From Cryptosporangium aurantiacum (lineage in GTDB: Bacteria > Actinomycetota > Actinomycetes > Mycobacteriales > Cryptosporangiaceae), in contig NZ_FRCS01000001.1 in assembly GCF_900143005.1 (NCBI RefSeq), positions 1,054,001-1,118,000 on the forward strand: DNA of 64,000 bases, in the 5' to 3' direction. The notes below the pieces were generated by a model. It made no database searches, was not told the origin of the DNA, and worked only from the letters and a program-made list of their open reading frames with translations. Position numbers and translations under genes: made by a program. Positions 45,512 through 54,077 of the stretch are shown one piece after another. The first letter of the stretch is position 1. Each line of letters begins with the position of its first letter.

Positions 45512-46006
45512 ATGAGCTTCGGCTACGTCAAAACACCGGCCGACGGTCCGCAGTGGTGGTTCCTCGACACCCGGATGGTCGTGAAGGCCGCCGCCGAGCA
45601 GACCGGCGGCGCGTTCGCGTTGATCGAGTGGTCGGCGCCCGCGGGATTCGGTCCGCCGCTGCACCAGCACAACACCGAGGACGAGGCGTTCTACCTGTTC
45701 GAAGGCGCGATCGACGTGCAGTGCGGGGACGACCGCTGGACGGTGGGCCCCGGCGACTTCGTGTTCCTGCCGCGGGGGGTGCCGCACGGGTTCGTGGTGG
45801 CCGACGGGCCGGTGCGCGGTCTGCAGATCACCAGCCCGGCGGGGTTCGAGCGGTTCGTGGCCGAACTCGGCCGTGAGCCCGAGGGCCCCGGTCTGCCCGA
45901 GCCCTCGGCGCCCGACGTGCCGCGGCTGGCCGAGGCGAGCGGCCGGTACGGGCACGAGATCCTCGGCCCGCCGCTGACCGCCTGGAGTACGACGCTGACC
46001 GCTTAG
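45512..46006 (+). CDS. Cupin-domain protein
   Basis: 164 residues. Cupin motif 1 is PPLHQHNTEDEAFYLFEG (His-His-Glu ligands) and motif 2 PGDFVFLPRGVPHGFVV (His ligand), so a metal site is complete. Typical of small quercetinase-like or binding cupins. Start ATG 45512 with GAAGGAGA upstream. Regulated by the divergent TetR protein. The TAG stop overlaps the stop of the convergent threonine deaminase gene through TTAG (46003-46006). Confidence 0.88.
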   Translation: MSFGYVKTPADGPQWWFLDTRMVVKAAAEQTGGAFALIEWSAPAGFGPPLHQHNTEDEAFYLFEGAIDVQCGDDRWTVGPGDFVFLPRGVPHGFVVADGPVRGLQITSPAGFERFVAELGREPEGPGLPEPSAPDVPRLAEASGRYGHEILGPPLTAWSTTLTA

Positions 46007-47250
46007 AGCAAGAAGCGGAACAGCGGGCTGTCGGTCTCGACGCGCTCGATCCGCGGCGGGGCCTCGTCCATCCGCTTGAGCAGCGGCTCCAGGTCCTCCG
46101 GCCGCCCCAGCTCGATGCCGACCAGTGCCGGCCCGGTCTCCCGGTTGTTGCGCTTGACGTATTCGAACAGCGTGATGTCGTCGTCCGGGCCGAGCACCTC
46201 GTCGAGGAACCGCCGCAGCGCACCGGGCTCCTGCGGGAACTCGACCAGGAAGTAGTGCTTGCGTCCCTCGTGCACCAGCGCCCGCTCGACGACCTCCGCG
46301 TACCGGCTGACGTCGTTGTTGCCACCGGAGAGCACGCAGAGCACCGACGACTCGGGTTCGATGTCGACCACGGTGCCGAGCACGCTGGGCGCGAGCGCAC
46401 CCGCGGGCTCGGCGATGATCCCGTCGGACTGGTACAACTCCAGCATCTCGACGCACACCTGGCCCTCGGCCACCCGCACCAGCTCCGCGCCGAGTTCCGC
46501 GACCAGCGGATACGTGACGTCGCCGACCCGCCGCACGGCGGCGCCGTCGACGAAACCGTCCAGGTCGTGCAGCGGCACCGGCCCACCGGCCGCCAGCGCC
46601 GCCGCCATTCCGGCAGCGCCCGCCGGCTCGACCCCGATCACCCGCACCGACGGGTAGCGCTCCCGCAGCCAGGCCAGCGACCCGGCGAGCAGCCCGCCAC
46701 CGCCCACCGGGATCACGACGGTGTCCGGTGCCTCGTCGAGCTGCTCGAACGCTTCCTTGAGCACGGTGCCCTGCCCGGCGATCGTCCGCGGATCGTCGAA
46801 CGCGGGCGCCAGCGTCGCGCCGGTGCGGGCGGCGTCCTCGGCGGCGGCCGCGGCCGCCTCGTCGTAACTGTCGCCGGCGACGATCAGCTCGACGGCTTCG
46901 CCGCCGAGCGCGGCGATCCGGTCCCGCTTCTGCCGCGGGGTCGGCCGAGGTACAAAAACTTTTCCGCGGACGCCGAGCGCGGCGCACGCGTACGCCAGGC
47001 CCTGTCCGTGGTTACCGGCGCTGGCGCAGACCACACCGCGCGCCCGGCTCGCCCGGTCGAGCTGCGCGATCAGGTTGTACGCGCCGCGCACCTTGTACGA
47101 GCGCACGACCTGGAGGTCCTCGCGCTTCAGCCAGACCGAGGCGCCGACCCGCGCCGACAATCGGGCGTTGCGCTCCAACGGCGTCCGGGAAACGACGGAA
47201 CCCAACCGGACGGCGGCCGCCTCGACGGCCTCCGCGTCAACTCTCGTCAC
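46003..47250 (-). CDS. ilvA: Threonine ammonia-lyase, biosynthetic
   Basis: 415 residues: threonine to 2-oxobutyrate and ammonia, first step of isoleucine synthesis. PLP lysine in VRSYKVRGAYN (Lys53), phosphate-binding loop GGGGLLAG, and a C-terminal regulatory segment HYFLVEFPQEPGALRRFLDEVLG of ACT-like type, as in the short Corynebacterium enzyme rather than the two-ACT E. coli form. The presence of the regulatory part suggests isoleucine feedback. Start GTG 47250; the frame continues upstream into the FAD gene region without homology. Single gene. Confidence 0.92.
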   Translation of the reverse strand: MTRVDAEAVEAAAVRLGSVVSRTPLERNARLSARVGASVWLKREDLQVVRSYKVRGAYNLIAQLDRASRARGVVCASAGNHGQGLAYACAALGVRGKVFVPRPTPRQKRDRIAALGGEAVELIVAGDSYDEAAAAAAEDAARTGATLAPAFDDPRTIAGQGTVLKEAFEQLDEAPDTVVIPVGGGGLLAGSLAWLRERYPSVRVIGVEPAGAAGMAAALAAGGPVPLHDLDGFVDGAAVRRVGDVTYPLVAELGAELVRVAEGQVCVEMLELYQSDGIIAEPAGALAPSVLGTVVDIEPESSVLCVLSGGNNDVSRYAEVVERALVHEGRKHYFLVEFPQEPGALRRFLDEVLGPDDDITLFEYVKRNNRETGPALVGIELGRPEDLEPLLKRMDEAPPRIERVETDSPLFRFLL

Positions 47251-47329
47251 GGGATCGATTCTTCCTCGTCGACGCGGCGGCCGCCGACCCGCCCCACGGT
47301 GGTCCCAGCCCGTGGCGCTCGGGGTGGTC

Positions 47330-48976
47330 TCAGCCCGTGGCCTCGGCGGCGGCGCGGCCGGCGACGCGGCCGGAGAACAGGCAGCCGCCGAGGAACGTGC
47401 CCTCCAGCGCCCGGTACCCGTGCATACCGCCGCCGCCGAAGCCCGCGATCTCGCCCGCGGCATACAGGCCGGGCACCGGTGTGCCGTCGGTACCGAGCAC
47501 CCGCGACGACAGGTCGGTCTGCAGCCCGCCGAGCGTCTTGCGGGTGAGGATGTGCAGCTTGACCGCGATCAGCGGACCGGCGCTCGGGTCGAGCAGACGG
47601 TGCGGCGACGCCACCCGGATCAGCCGGTCGCCGCGGTATGCACGGGCCCCGCGCAGCGCGGTGATCTGCAGGTCCTTGGTGAACGGGTTGGCCATCTCGC
47701 GGTCGCGCGCCAGCACCTGACGCTCGATGTCGGCGGCGTCCAGCAGTGGGGTGTCGGTGAGCTTGTTCATGCCGGCCACCAGCTCCGGGAGCCGGTCGGC
47801 GACGACGAAGTCGACGCCGTGCCGCTTGAACGCCTCCACCGGCGCCGGCGCGCCCGGCCGGACCCGCTGCAGCAGGAGCCGGACGTCCTTGCCGGTCAGG
47901 TCCGGGTTCTGCTCGGAGCCCGACAGCGCGAACTCCTTCTCGATGATCTTCTGTGTGAGCAGGAACCAGCTGTGGTCGTGTCCGCTCCGCGCGAGGTGGG
48001 TGAGCGTGCCGAGCGTGTCGAAGCCGGGGAACAGCGGGACCGGCAGGCGCTTGCCGGTGGCGTCGAGCCAGAGCGACGACGGGCCGGGCAGGATCCGGAT
48101 GCCGTGGCCGGGCCAGATCGGGTCCCAGTTCGTGATGCCCTCGGTGTAGTGCCACATCCGGTCCCGGTTGACGACCCGGCCGCCCGCCGACTCGGTGATG
48201 CCGACCATCCGACCGTCCACGTGCGCCGGGACCCCGGTCAGCATGCTCTTCGGCGGTTCTCCGAGCCGGGCGGGCCAGTTCTGCCGCACCAGGTCGTGGT
48301 TGCCGCCGATGCCGCCCGCGGTGACGATCACGGTCTGCGCGCGCAGCGCGAAGTCGCCGACCACCTCGCGGCTGCTCGGCTCGCCGCGGCGGACGTCGCT
48401 GGGGGCGAGGATGCTGCCGGCCACGCCGGTGACCGACCCGTCGTCGGTGAGCAGCAGGTCGACCCGGTGGCGGAACCGCAGCGTGACCCGGCTCGAGGCC
48501 CGCACCCGCCGGACGAACGGCGCGATGACGCCCGGCCCGGTGCCCCAGGTGAGGTGGAAGCGCGGCACCGAGTTGCCGTGGCCGGTCGCGTCGTAGCCTC
48601 CGCGCTCGGCCCAGTTCACCAGCGGGAAAAGGCCGATGCCCTGCTCACGCAGCCAGGCCCGCTTCTCGCCGGACGCGAAGTCGACGTACGCCTCGGCCCA
48701 GCGGCGGGCCCACAGATCCTCGTCCTCGTGCCGGTCGAAGCCCGCGGTGCCGAGCCAGTCCTGCCACGCCAGCTCGTGGGAGTCGCGGATGCCCATCCGC
48801 CGCTGCTCCGGCGAGTCGACGAGGAACAGTCCGCCGAACGACCAGAACGCCTGGCCACCGAGTGACGCCTCCGGCTCCTGGTCCAGCAGGATCACCGACC
48901 GGCCGGCGTCGGCCACCTCCGCGGCGGCGACCAGCCCGGCCAGCCCTCCGCCGACGACGATGACATCTGCGTCCAT
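47330..48976 (-). CDS. FAD-binding dehydrogenase (KstD/fumarate-reductase fold)
   Basis: 548 residues. N-terminal FAD-binding Rossmann motif DVIVVGGGLAGLVAAAEVADAG, then LLDQEPEASLGGQAFWSFGG; C-terminal GLYAAGEIAGFGGGGMHGYRALEGTFLGGCLFSGRVAG closes the FAD domain. The sequence matches the uncharacterised FAD-binding dehydrogenase subgroup related to ketosteroid dehydrogenases, not true succinate dehydrogenase. Probably oxidises a cyclic or long-chain ketone; the substrate is unknown. Stands alone, 80 bases upstream of ilvA. Confidence 0.88.
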   Translation of the reverse strand: MDADVIVVGGGLAGLVAAAEVADAGRSVILLDQEPEASLGGQAFWSFGGLFLVDSPEQRRMGIRDSHELAWQDWLGTAGFDRHEDEDLWARRWAEAYVDFASGEKRAWLREQGIGLFPLVNWAERGGYDATGHGNSVPRFHLTWGTGPGVIAPFVRRVRASSRVTLRFRHRVDLLLTDDGSVTGVAGSILAPSDVRRGEPSSREVVGDFALRAQTVIVTAGGIGGNHDLVRQNWPARLGEPPKSMLTGVPAHVDGRMVGITESAGGRVVNRDRMWHYTEGITNWDPIWPGHGIRILPGPSSLWLDATGKRLPVPLFPGFDTLGTLTHLARSGHDHSWFLLTQKIIEKEFALSGSEQNPDLTGKDVRLLLQRVRPGAPAPVEAFKRHGVDFVVADRLPELVAGMNKLTDTPLLDAADIERQVLARDREMANPFTKDLQITALRGARAYRGDRLIRVASPHRLLDPSAGPLIAVKLHILTRKTLGGLQTDLSSRVLGTDGTPVPGLYAAGEIAGFGGGGMHGYRALEGTFLGGCLFSGRVAGRAAAEATG

Positions 48977-49221
48977 CTCACGCTCCCTCGCGCCACAGTT
49001 TGGCTCACCCTGCGCGCGCGGAGGGCGCAGGTCAACGATCTTGTGCGGAGTCAGCGCAGGGCAGTTGTCACCCTGTTATGAACCGGCACTGCTCACAGCG
49101 GGTACGTGTTGTCATCAGGTGCCAAGGGGGCGTCCAGCATGCGGGATATTTGCCGTTTCGGCACCCGGTGCGGTCCACACTTCGCACAATCGGGCGCGAG
49201 CAGCGCGGAAGGAGGGTCGGC

Positions 49222-50235
49222 GTGCCGGAGCGGATCGCGGTGCTGGGCGCGGGCCTGATCGGCCTCTACATCGGCGGTGCACTGCACGCCGCCGGGGCCG
49301 ACGTGAGCCTCGTCGGTCGCGCGCGGATGCGCCCGTACACCGAGTCGACGCTGGTGCTCACCGACCTCGACGGCGGCCGGACGGAGGTCCCGGCGGGCAC
49401 GCTGGAGTACTCCCTCGACCCGACCGCGCTGTCCGACGCCGGGCTGGTGCTGGTGACCGTGAAGAGCGCGGACACCGCCGCCGCGGCGGAGATCGTCGCG
49501 GCGAACGCACCGCAGCGGCCGGTCGTGCTGAGCCTGCAGAACGGCGTCGGCAACCTCGACGTGCTCCAGACGCTCCTGCCGGGCTACGACGTGGTGGCCG
49601 GCATGGTGCCGTTCAACGTCGCCAACCCGGAACCGGGCCGGCTCCATCGCGCCAGCGAGGGTGGGCTGATGGCGGCCCGGACCTCGGTGCTCGACCCCTG
49701 GCTGCCGGTGTTCGCGGCCGCCGGGTTGCCGGTGACGTTGCGGGCCGACTTCGTGCCGGTGCAGTGGGGCAAACTCCTGCTCAACCTCAACAACGCGGTG
49801 AACGCGCTGTCCGGTGTGCCGCTACGGGCGGAACTGTCCCGCCGCGCCTACCGGCAGTCGCTCGCGCTGCTCGTCGCCGAGGCGCTGCGGGTGCTGCGCG
49901 CCGCGGGCATCCAGCCCGCGCGGGTCACGAAGGTGCCGCCGCACGTCCTGCCGACGCTGTTGCGCGTGCCGGACGCGGTGTTCACCCGGTTGGCGGGCGC
50001 GATGCTGCGGATCGATCCGGAGGCGCGGTCCTCGATGCGGGAGGACCTCGCGGCCGGTCGCCGTACCGAGGTGGATCACCTCAACGGTGCGGTGGTGCGA
50101 CTGGCGCAGCGTGCCGGCGTGCGGGCACCGGTCAACCAGGCCGTCGTCGACCTCATCCATGCCGCCGAGCACGGCCCACCCCCGTCATTCACCGGCGACG
50201 AGCTCTACGCGCGACTCTCGGCCGCGGCCCGCTGA
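49222..50235 (+). CDS. Ketopantoate reductase (2-dehydropantoate 2-reductase) family protein
   Basis: 337 residues. NADP-binding start AVLGAGLIGLYIGGALHAAG, then VKSADTAAAAEIV, LSLQNGVGNLDVL and the catalytic-lysine region FVPVQWGKLLLNLNNAVNAL; the C-terminal helical domain ends SSMREDLAAGRRTEVDHLNGAVV. These are family hallmarks. Several paralogues in actinobacteria act on other 2-oxo acids, so panE is not asserted. Start GTG 49222 with GGAGGG at 49211-49216. The 245 bases upstream (48977-49221) hold no gene; they should contain its promoter. Confidence 0.87.
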   Translation: MPERIAVLGAGLIGLYIGGALHAAGADVSLVGRARMRPYTESTLVLTDLDGGRTEVPAGTLEYSLDPTALSDAGLVLVTVKSADTAAAAEIVAANAPQRPVVLSLQNGVGNLDVLQTLLPGYDVVAGMVPFNVANPEPGRLHRASEGGLMAARTSVLDPWLPVFAAAGLPVTLRADFVPVQWGKLLLNLNNAVNALSGVPLRAELSRRAYRQSLALLVAEALRVLRAAGIQPARVTKVPPHVLPTLLRVPDAVFTRLAGAMLRIDPEARSSMREDLAAGRRTEVDHLNGAVVRLAQRAGVRAPVNQAVVDLIHAAEHGPPPSFTGDELYARLSAAAR

Positions 50236-50246
50236 CGGCGTCAGCG
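50230..50246. terminator. Small hairpin covering both convergent stop codons
   Basis: CGCTGAC-GGC-GTCAGCG, a perfect 7-bp stem with 3-base loop, spans the stop of the ketopantoate-reductase-like gene and the stop of the convergent MBL gene. Possible bidirectional terminator. Confidence 0.4.
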
Positions 50247-51353
50247 GTAGACCGCGAGCTCCGATGCCGGCGGGACATGGGTTACCGACCAGGCGTTGTC
50301 GCTGATGGGCGTTCTAGCACGCACCTGCCCGCTTCTACCCCACGGGTCTTGGACGTTCTTCCCCAGTTGGTTGATCAGAGCCGCGGTGGATCGCACGCCA
50401 CGTGGCCTGGGAACTTTTCGCGGCGATGCGGTGATATACGAGCGCGGAGCGAGATCCAGCAGCCTGACGATGTCGGACGGTGCCGGGCGTTTGGTGGCGC
50501 CACCTCGATACGGAGTCATCAGCGCGAGAGGACCGGGCACGACCAAGTCCGTCCACACTTGCCGCCAGTGAGCGTTCGGCGCTCCGTGATGGGGAACCTT
50601 GATCACCTCGGCCTTGGTCGGCGGCCGGTGCCAGTCGAGCACCGCTTGCCACCCGCAGGCCGCTGGGCCGTTGAGTAAGTCGGCGCCGAGAAGAACGCAG
50701 CGGTCACCGACCTCGATCCAGAGGGCTACTGCCAACTCGTTAGGATCAGCGGCCGGCGGCCGGGGAGTTTGTCCGATGACTAGTGCCCCGTTCGCCAACT
50801 TTTGCAGCGATCGTGTTATCGCTTCTTGGGAGGGAGAAAGCGCGAGGACACTGGCACGGTCGTTCCCCACCGGTATCGAGAGCAACGGCAACTGCTCGGT
50901 AGCCCTGACCAGTGGCCGTCGTTGCCCTTTCGTCCGTCCACGCGCCCGCACGATATCGAATATCCGCCGGTATTCCTTGTAAACCCCCACGCGAACGATC
51001 TCTTCAACGCGTTTGTCTGTCGCGGCGAGAGCATAAAACTCTTCGCTGCTGACAGCGGCCGAACACACGAGCGATGCGGATGGGCAGGCCTCGACGACGG
51101 CAGCCATTCCTGCGATATGGTCGTCGTGCGCATGGGTGCCAACGATCAGCTGTACAGAGTTCCCGGGGTCCACCCCGATGTTTCGCAGATAGTCCAAAGG
51201 CGGAATTCGGCCGTCGAACTGATCTCTGCACGAATCGACGATCATCCACTGGCCATCGCCCAGATGAACCAGGATCGACTCTCCCTTGCCCGGCCCGAAG
51301 ATGGAAACTTCGAGCTCGTCGGGGGCCGGCGCTTTACTCCCAGAGGTCGGCAA
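50241..51353 (-). CDS. ComEC/Rec2-like MBL-fold hydrolase, cassette gene 3
   Basis: About 370 residues. MBL pattern of the ComEC C-terminal type: GKGESILVHLGDGQWMIVDSC, metal site GTHAHDDHIAG (HxHxDH), CVLLGADLLNG aspartate, and KVPHHGAPNAHW. No signal peptide or membrane helix, so it is a soluble hydrolase, possibly of phosphodiester or nucleotide substrates. TTG 51353 is the only start downstream of the previous gene's body; it overlaps that gene's end by 20 bases. GC content and codon use are clearly lower than in neighbouring genes. Last of three overlapping genes. Confidence 0.75.
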   Translation of the reverse strand: MPTSGSKAPAPDELEVSIFGPGKGESILVHLGDGQWMIVDSCRDQFDGRIPPLDYLRNIGVDPGNSVQLIVGTHAHDDHIAGMAAVVEACPSASLVCSAAVSSEEFYALAATDKRVEEIVRVGVYKEYRRIFDIVRARGRTKGQRRPLVRATEQLPLLSIPVGNDRASVLALSPSQEAITRSLQKLANGALVIGQTPRPPAADPNELAVALWIEVGDRCVLLGADLLNGPAACGWQAVLDWHRPPTKAEVIKVPHHGAPNAHWRQVWTDLVVPGPLALMTPYRGGATKRPAPSDIVRLLDLAPRSYITASPRKVPRPRGVRSTAALINQLGKNVQDPWGRSGQVRARTPISDNAWSVTHVPPASELAVYR

Positions 51354-51903
51354 GATCGTCGCGTAGCCTCTCGGCGTCGTTCTTGACTGCACTGGCTTCC
51401 GCTTCGGTCCAACGCCCGAAACGTCGGACGCGTATGCTCGACGTCCGCTCGCGTCGTCCACGGTCGCTGACCGTTCGAACCGTGAGGTAGAACAGCGTGC
51501 CAGGCGACAGGGCATCGGAGTCGGCAGCGTCGAGCAGGTCGAGGTCGAACTCCGCGGTGACCGTCGGCTCTTCGTCGTCGATAGGCGTCAGCTCTGCGAT
51601 GAAGAATTGGTCACCGACCTCGAGCACCCTGCCGTTCCATTTCGCGAGCCCGACGACGCGTGAGGTGCCGACGTGGGCGTGGGATTCGCCGTCGATCGTG
51701 CTCGTGGGATCACCGAGCGGGTGCTCGGCGCCGGACACGAGCCGCGCTGGAGTGTTGCGTGCCGTCGGAGACAGCGCTCGTGGCAGCGTCGGTCGGCGGC
51801 GAAGCCCGAGGGAGTACGGCCTCGGCCTGTCGCGTTGGGTCGTCTCTCCGGGATGGAGGTTGTCGTTGAGGCCTCCGGTGGAGGTCGTATCGATGTTGTT
51901 CAT
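51334..51903 (-). CDS. Unknown cassette protein 2
   Basis: 189 residues, not recognised. The first 75 residues are polar and proline-rich, probably disordered; residues about 80-150 alternate strands (RVVGLAKWNGRVLEVGDQFFIAELTPIDDE, LFYLTVRTVSD), suggesting a small beta fold; the end is a charged helix (AVKNDAERLRDDLADLW). The start overlaps the stop of the upstream cassette gene by four bases (ATGA), and its end overlaps the MBL gene, so the three products are made together in near-equal amounts. Confidence 0.65.
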   Translation of the reverse strand: MNNIDTTSTGGLNDNLHPGETTQRDRPRPYSLGLRRRPTLPRALSPTARNTPARLVSGAEHPLGDPTSTIDGESHAHVGTSRVVGLAKWNGRVLEVGDQFFIAELTPIDDEEPTVTAEFDLDLLDAADSDALSPGTLFYLTVRTVSDRGRRERTSSIRVRRFGRWTEAEASAVKNDAERLRDDLADLWE

Positions 51904-52607
51904 CCGGATTCTCCGACCAACTGGATGATCCGGTCGGACTCTGCGCGGCTCGGCGACCAGCGGTCGTTCAGAATCTCGATGGCGATCGAAGCCATACCGG
52001 TACGAGGTTCCACATTCTGCGGTAGGGTAACGTCGGCGCGGGACATCGGAGGGTCGTCGACCCGGGTGAAGTCGTAATGGTCATTGATGGCGACAAACAC
52101 TCCGTAGGGTATCACCGTAGATGGCTCAACTGTGACCGTGACGGATCCGCCGTAATTGCCGGCGCGGCCTCCGATGATGGAGACCGACCGTGTTGCGGGA
52201 AATTTCAATGCGGAGGACCAGACCTTTTTGGGGGCGAGCCGATCGCCGATGGCATGCCACCGCTCTTCGTTCTCGGCGTCGAAGTGAGCGATGCGGTTGA
52301 TTCCCAGTGCGGACAGCGGAGTGTGGGGGAGTGCGCGAAGAATTCCGATAGCGACGTCTCTCATTCGCTCGGTCTCTTCGGCGACCTCAGTGCGCAGTTG
52401 GATGCTGTCGGGAAGCACTTGGAGGTTCAACCAGTCGACCGAGAAGATGGCAAAGTCGCGGCTGATTCCGTCCAGGACGGCCGCTTCGAACTCGGTCTCG
52501 CCGATGAGCCCCACGTTTTGCAGCCAGAGCGGCGAGAAAATAGCCGGGTTGAAGGCGCCTTTGACCACTATTGCCGCGTTGTCGACGGCGATCCGTGGGA
52601 GCGGCAT
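51900..52607 (-). CDS. Unknown cassette protein 1
   Basis: 235 residues, not assigned. Two stretches look like conserved-family motifs: GAFNPAIFSPLWLQ near the N terminus and LPHTPLSALGINRIAHF in the middle, followed by WHAIGDRLAPKKVW. The C-terminal part is beta-rich (VSIIGGRAGNYGGSVTVTVEPS). I believe relatives with such motifs are scattered in distant bacteria, but cannot confirm. Start ATG 52607 is chosen because AGGAGG lies just upstream; GTG 52640 is possible. First gene of the lower-GC cassette. Confidence 0.65.
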   Translation of the reverse strand: MPLPRIAVDNAAIVVKGAFNPAIFSPLWLQNVGLIGETEFEAAVLDGISRDFAIFSVDWLNLQVLPDSIQLRTEVAEETERMRDVAIGILRALPHTPLSALGINRIAHFDAENEERWHAIGDRLAPKKVWSSALKFPATRSVSIIGGRAGNYGGSVTVTVEPSTVIPYGVFVAINDHYDFTRVDDPPMSRADVTLPQNVEPRTGMASIAIEILNDRWSPSRAESDRIIQLVGESG

Positions 52608-52689
52608 CGGCCTCCTCATCTCGATCTCGTGCCCACACACATGATCTGGCCGGCCAGCCTACCGAGCGAGCCATTCCGGAGACCAGGAG

Positions 52690-53241
52690 TTACTCCGCGT
52701 TGTGGAAAGCATTGGGCCAGGTGCGGGCGGCGTCTTCGGCGGGGAAGTCGCCGGCGTGGAGGCGGACGTCGCGGAGCAGGTCGTAGAGCGACTTCATCTG
52801 CTCCGGGTCCAGCGCCTCGAGCGCGAACCGCACGCCGACCAGCGCCTCGGTCGCCCGTTCGGTGACCTCGCGGCCGGCGTCGGTGATCGCCACCAGCGTC
52901 GTGCGGCGGTCGGTGGGGTGCGGCTCTCGCCGGATGAACTGCTGCGCCTGCAACCGGTCGACGATGTTCGTGATGCTCGTCGGGTGGACCATCAGCCGCT
53001 GGCCCATCTTGCTCATCGGGAGGCTGCCGTTCCGGCTGAAGCACAGCAGCACCAGGGCCTCGTACCGCGCGAACGTCAACTGCAGCGGACGCAACGCGGC
53101 CTCGATCCGCCCGAGCAGCAGCTGTTGAACTCGCATGATCGAGGTCGCGACCGCCATCGCGTCCGCGTCGTCCCAGCGGGCGCTCCACTTACGGGCGGCC
53201 TCCTCGACCGGGTCGAACGGCAAGGAGCTCGGAGCGGCCAT
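52690..53241 (-). CDS. MarR-family transcriptional regulator
   Basis: 183 residues. Long N-terminal helix, then the winged helix: LTFARYEALVLLCFSRNGSLPMSKMGQRLMVHPTSITNIVDRLQAQQFIRREPHPTDRRTTLVAIT. The DRR wing and recognition helix are intact. It is separated from the cassette by 82 bases and has normal high GC. The short upstream gap (53242-53300) faces the metal-receptor-like gene, which could be its target. Confidence 0.88.
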   Translation of the reverse strand: MAAPSSLPFDPVEEAARKWSARWDDADAMAVATSIMRVQQLLLGRIEAALRPLQLTFARYEALVLLCFSRNGSLPMSKMGQRLMVHPTSITNIVDRLQAQQFIRREPHPTDRRTTLVAITDAGREVTERATEALVGVRFALEALDPEQMKSLYDLLRDVRLHAGDFPAEDAARTWPNAFHNAE

Positions 53242-53300
53242 GGCTTGCAGGGTAACGGGGTCGCCGCGGGCCGGGCGCGACCGTGCCTATCGTCGTGACC

Positions 53301-54077
53301 ATGGCGACATCGGTGGACGACCTCGGACTGACCGTGACGGTGCCGGACGAGGTGCGCCGGGTGGTCAGCCTGGTGCCGTCGCTCACCGAGACCGTCGCGG
53401 CGAGCCGCCGGGACCTGCTGGCCGGTGTCACCGACTGGTGTTCGCACCCCGCGGACCTGGACGTGCCCCGCATCGGCGGTACCAAGAACCCGAACGTCGA
53501 CGCCGTGATCGCGCTCCGGCCCGACGTCGTGCTGGCGAACCAGGAGGAGAACCGCGCACCGGACCTGGATGCGCTGCGCGCGGCCGGCGTCCCGGTGTAC
53601 GTGACCGACATCCGGACGGTCCCGGCCGCGATCGAATCGCTGGAGCGGGTGCTGGCGCTCCTCGGAGTATCCCGTCCGGCGTGGCTGGACCGGGCCGCGG
53701 ACGAGTGGCGCGGGGCCGCCCCGCCGCGGGAACGGGTGATCGTGCCGATCTGGCGGCGGCCGTGGATGGCGCTGGGCTCCGACACGTTCGCGGGTGACCT
53801 GGTCGAGCGGCTGGGGTTCCGGAACGTGCTCGGTGACAGCCCGGAGCGCTATCCGCGGTTCGACCCGGACGCGCTGGCGCCGGTCGACCTGGTTCTGCTG
53901 CCCGACGAGCCGTACGCGTTCACTCCGGACGACGGCCCGGAGGCGTTCGGCGGGATGCCGTTCGCCTGCGTCGACGGCCGCTCGCTGACCTGGTACGGCC
54001 CGAGCCTCGACGGCGCACGCACCCGCCTGCGCGCCACGATCGACGCTCAGCGCACCCGGACGAACTCGTCGGAGTAG
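53301..54077 (+). CDS. Helical-backbone metal receptor-like protein (BtuF/FhuD fold) without signal peptide
   Basis: 258 residues. Class III binding-protein pattern: RVVSLVPSLTETV, GGTKNPNVDAVIALRPDVVLANQEENRAPDLDAL, then a C-terminal domain with ALGSDTFAGDLVERLGFRNVLGD. Such proteins usually bind corrinoids or siderophores outside the membrane, but this one has neither a signal peptide nor a lipobox, so it would act in the cytoplasm. Closeness to the B12-dependent IcmF gene hints at cobalamin handling; that is inference. Start ATG 53301. Overlaps the convergent Hsp70-like gene by 31 bases. Confidence 0.8.
   Translation: MATSVDDLGLTVTVPDEVRRVVSLVPSLTETVAASRRDLLAGVTDWCSHPADLDVPRIGGTKNPNVDAVIALRPDVVLANQEENRAPDLDALRAAGVPVYVTDIRTVPAAIESLERVLALLGVSRPAWLDRAADEWRGAAPPRERVIVPIWRRPWMALGSDTFAGDLVERLGFRNVLGDSPERYPRFDPDALAPVDLVLLPDEPYAFTPDDGPEAFGGMPFACVDGRSLTWYGPSLDGARTRLRATIDAQRTRTNSSE

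Noticed and set aside
49861-50172. Long antisense open frames inside high-GC genes throughout the window
   Set aside because: High GC depletes stop codons in other frames; these frames carry Arg/Gly/Pro-rich nonsense without motifs.
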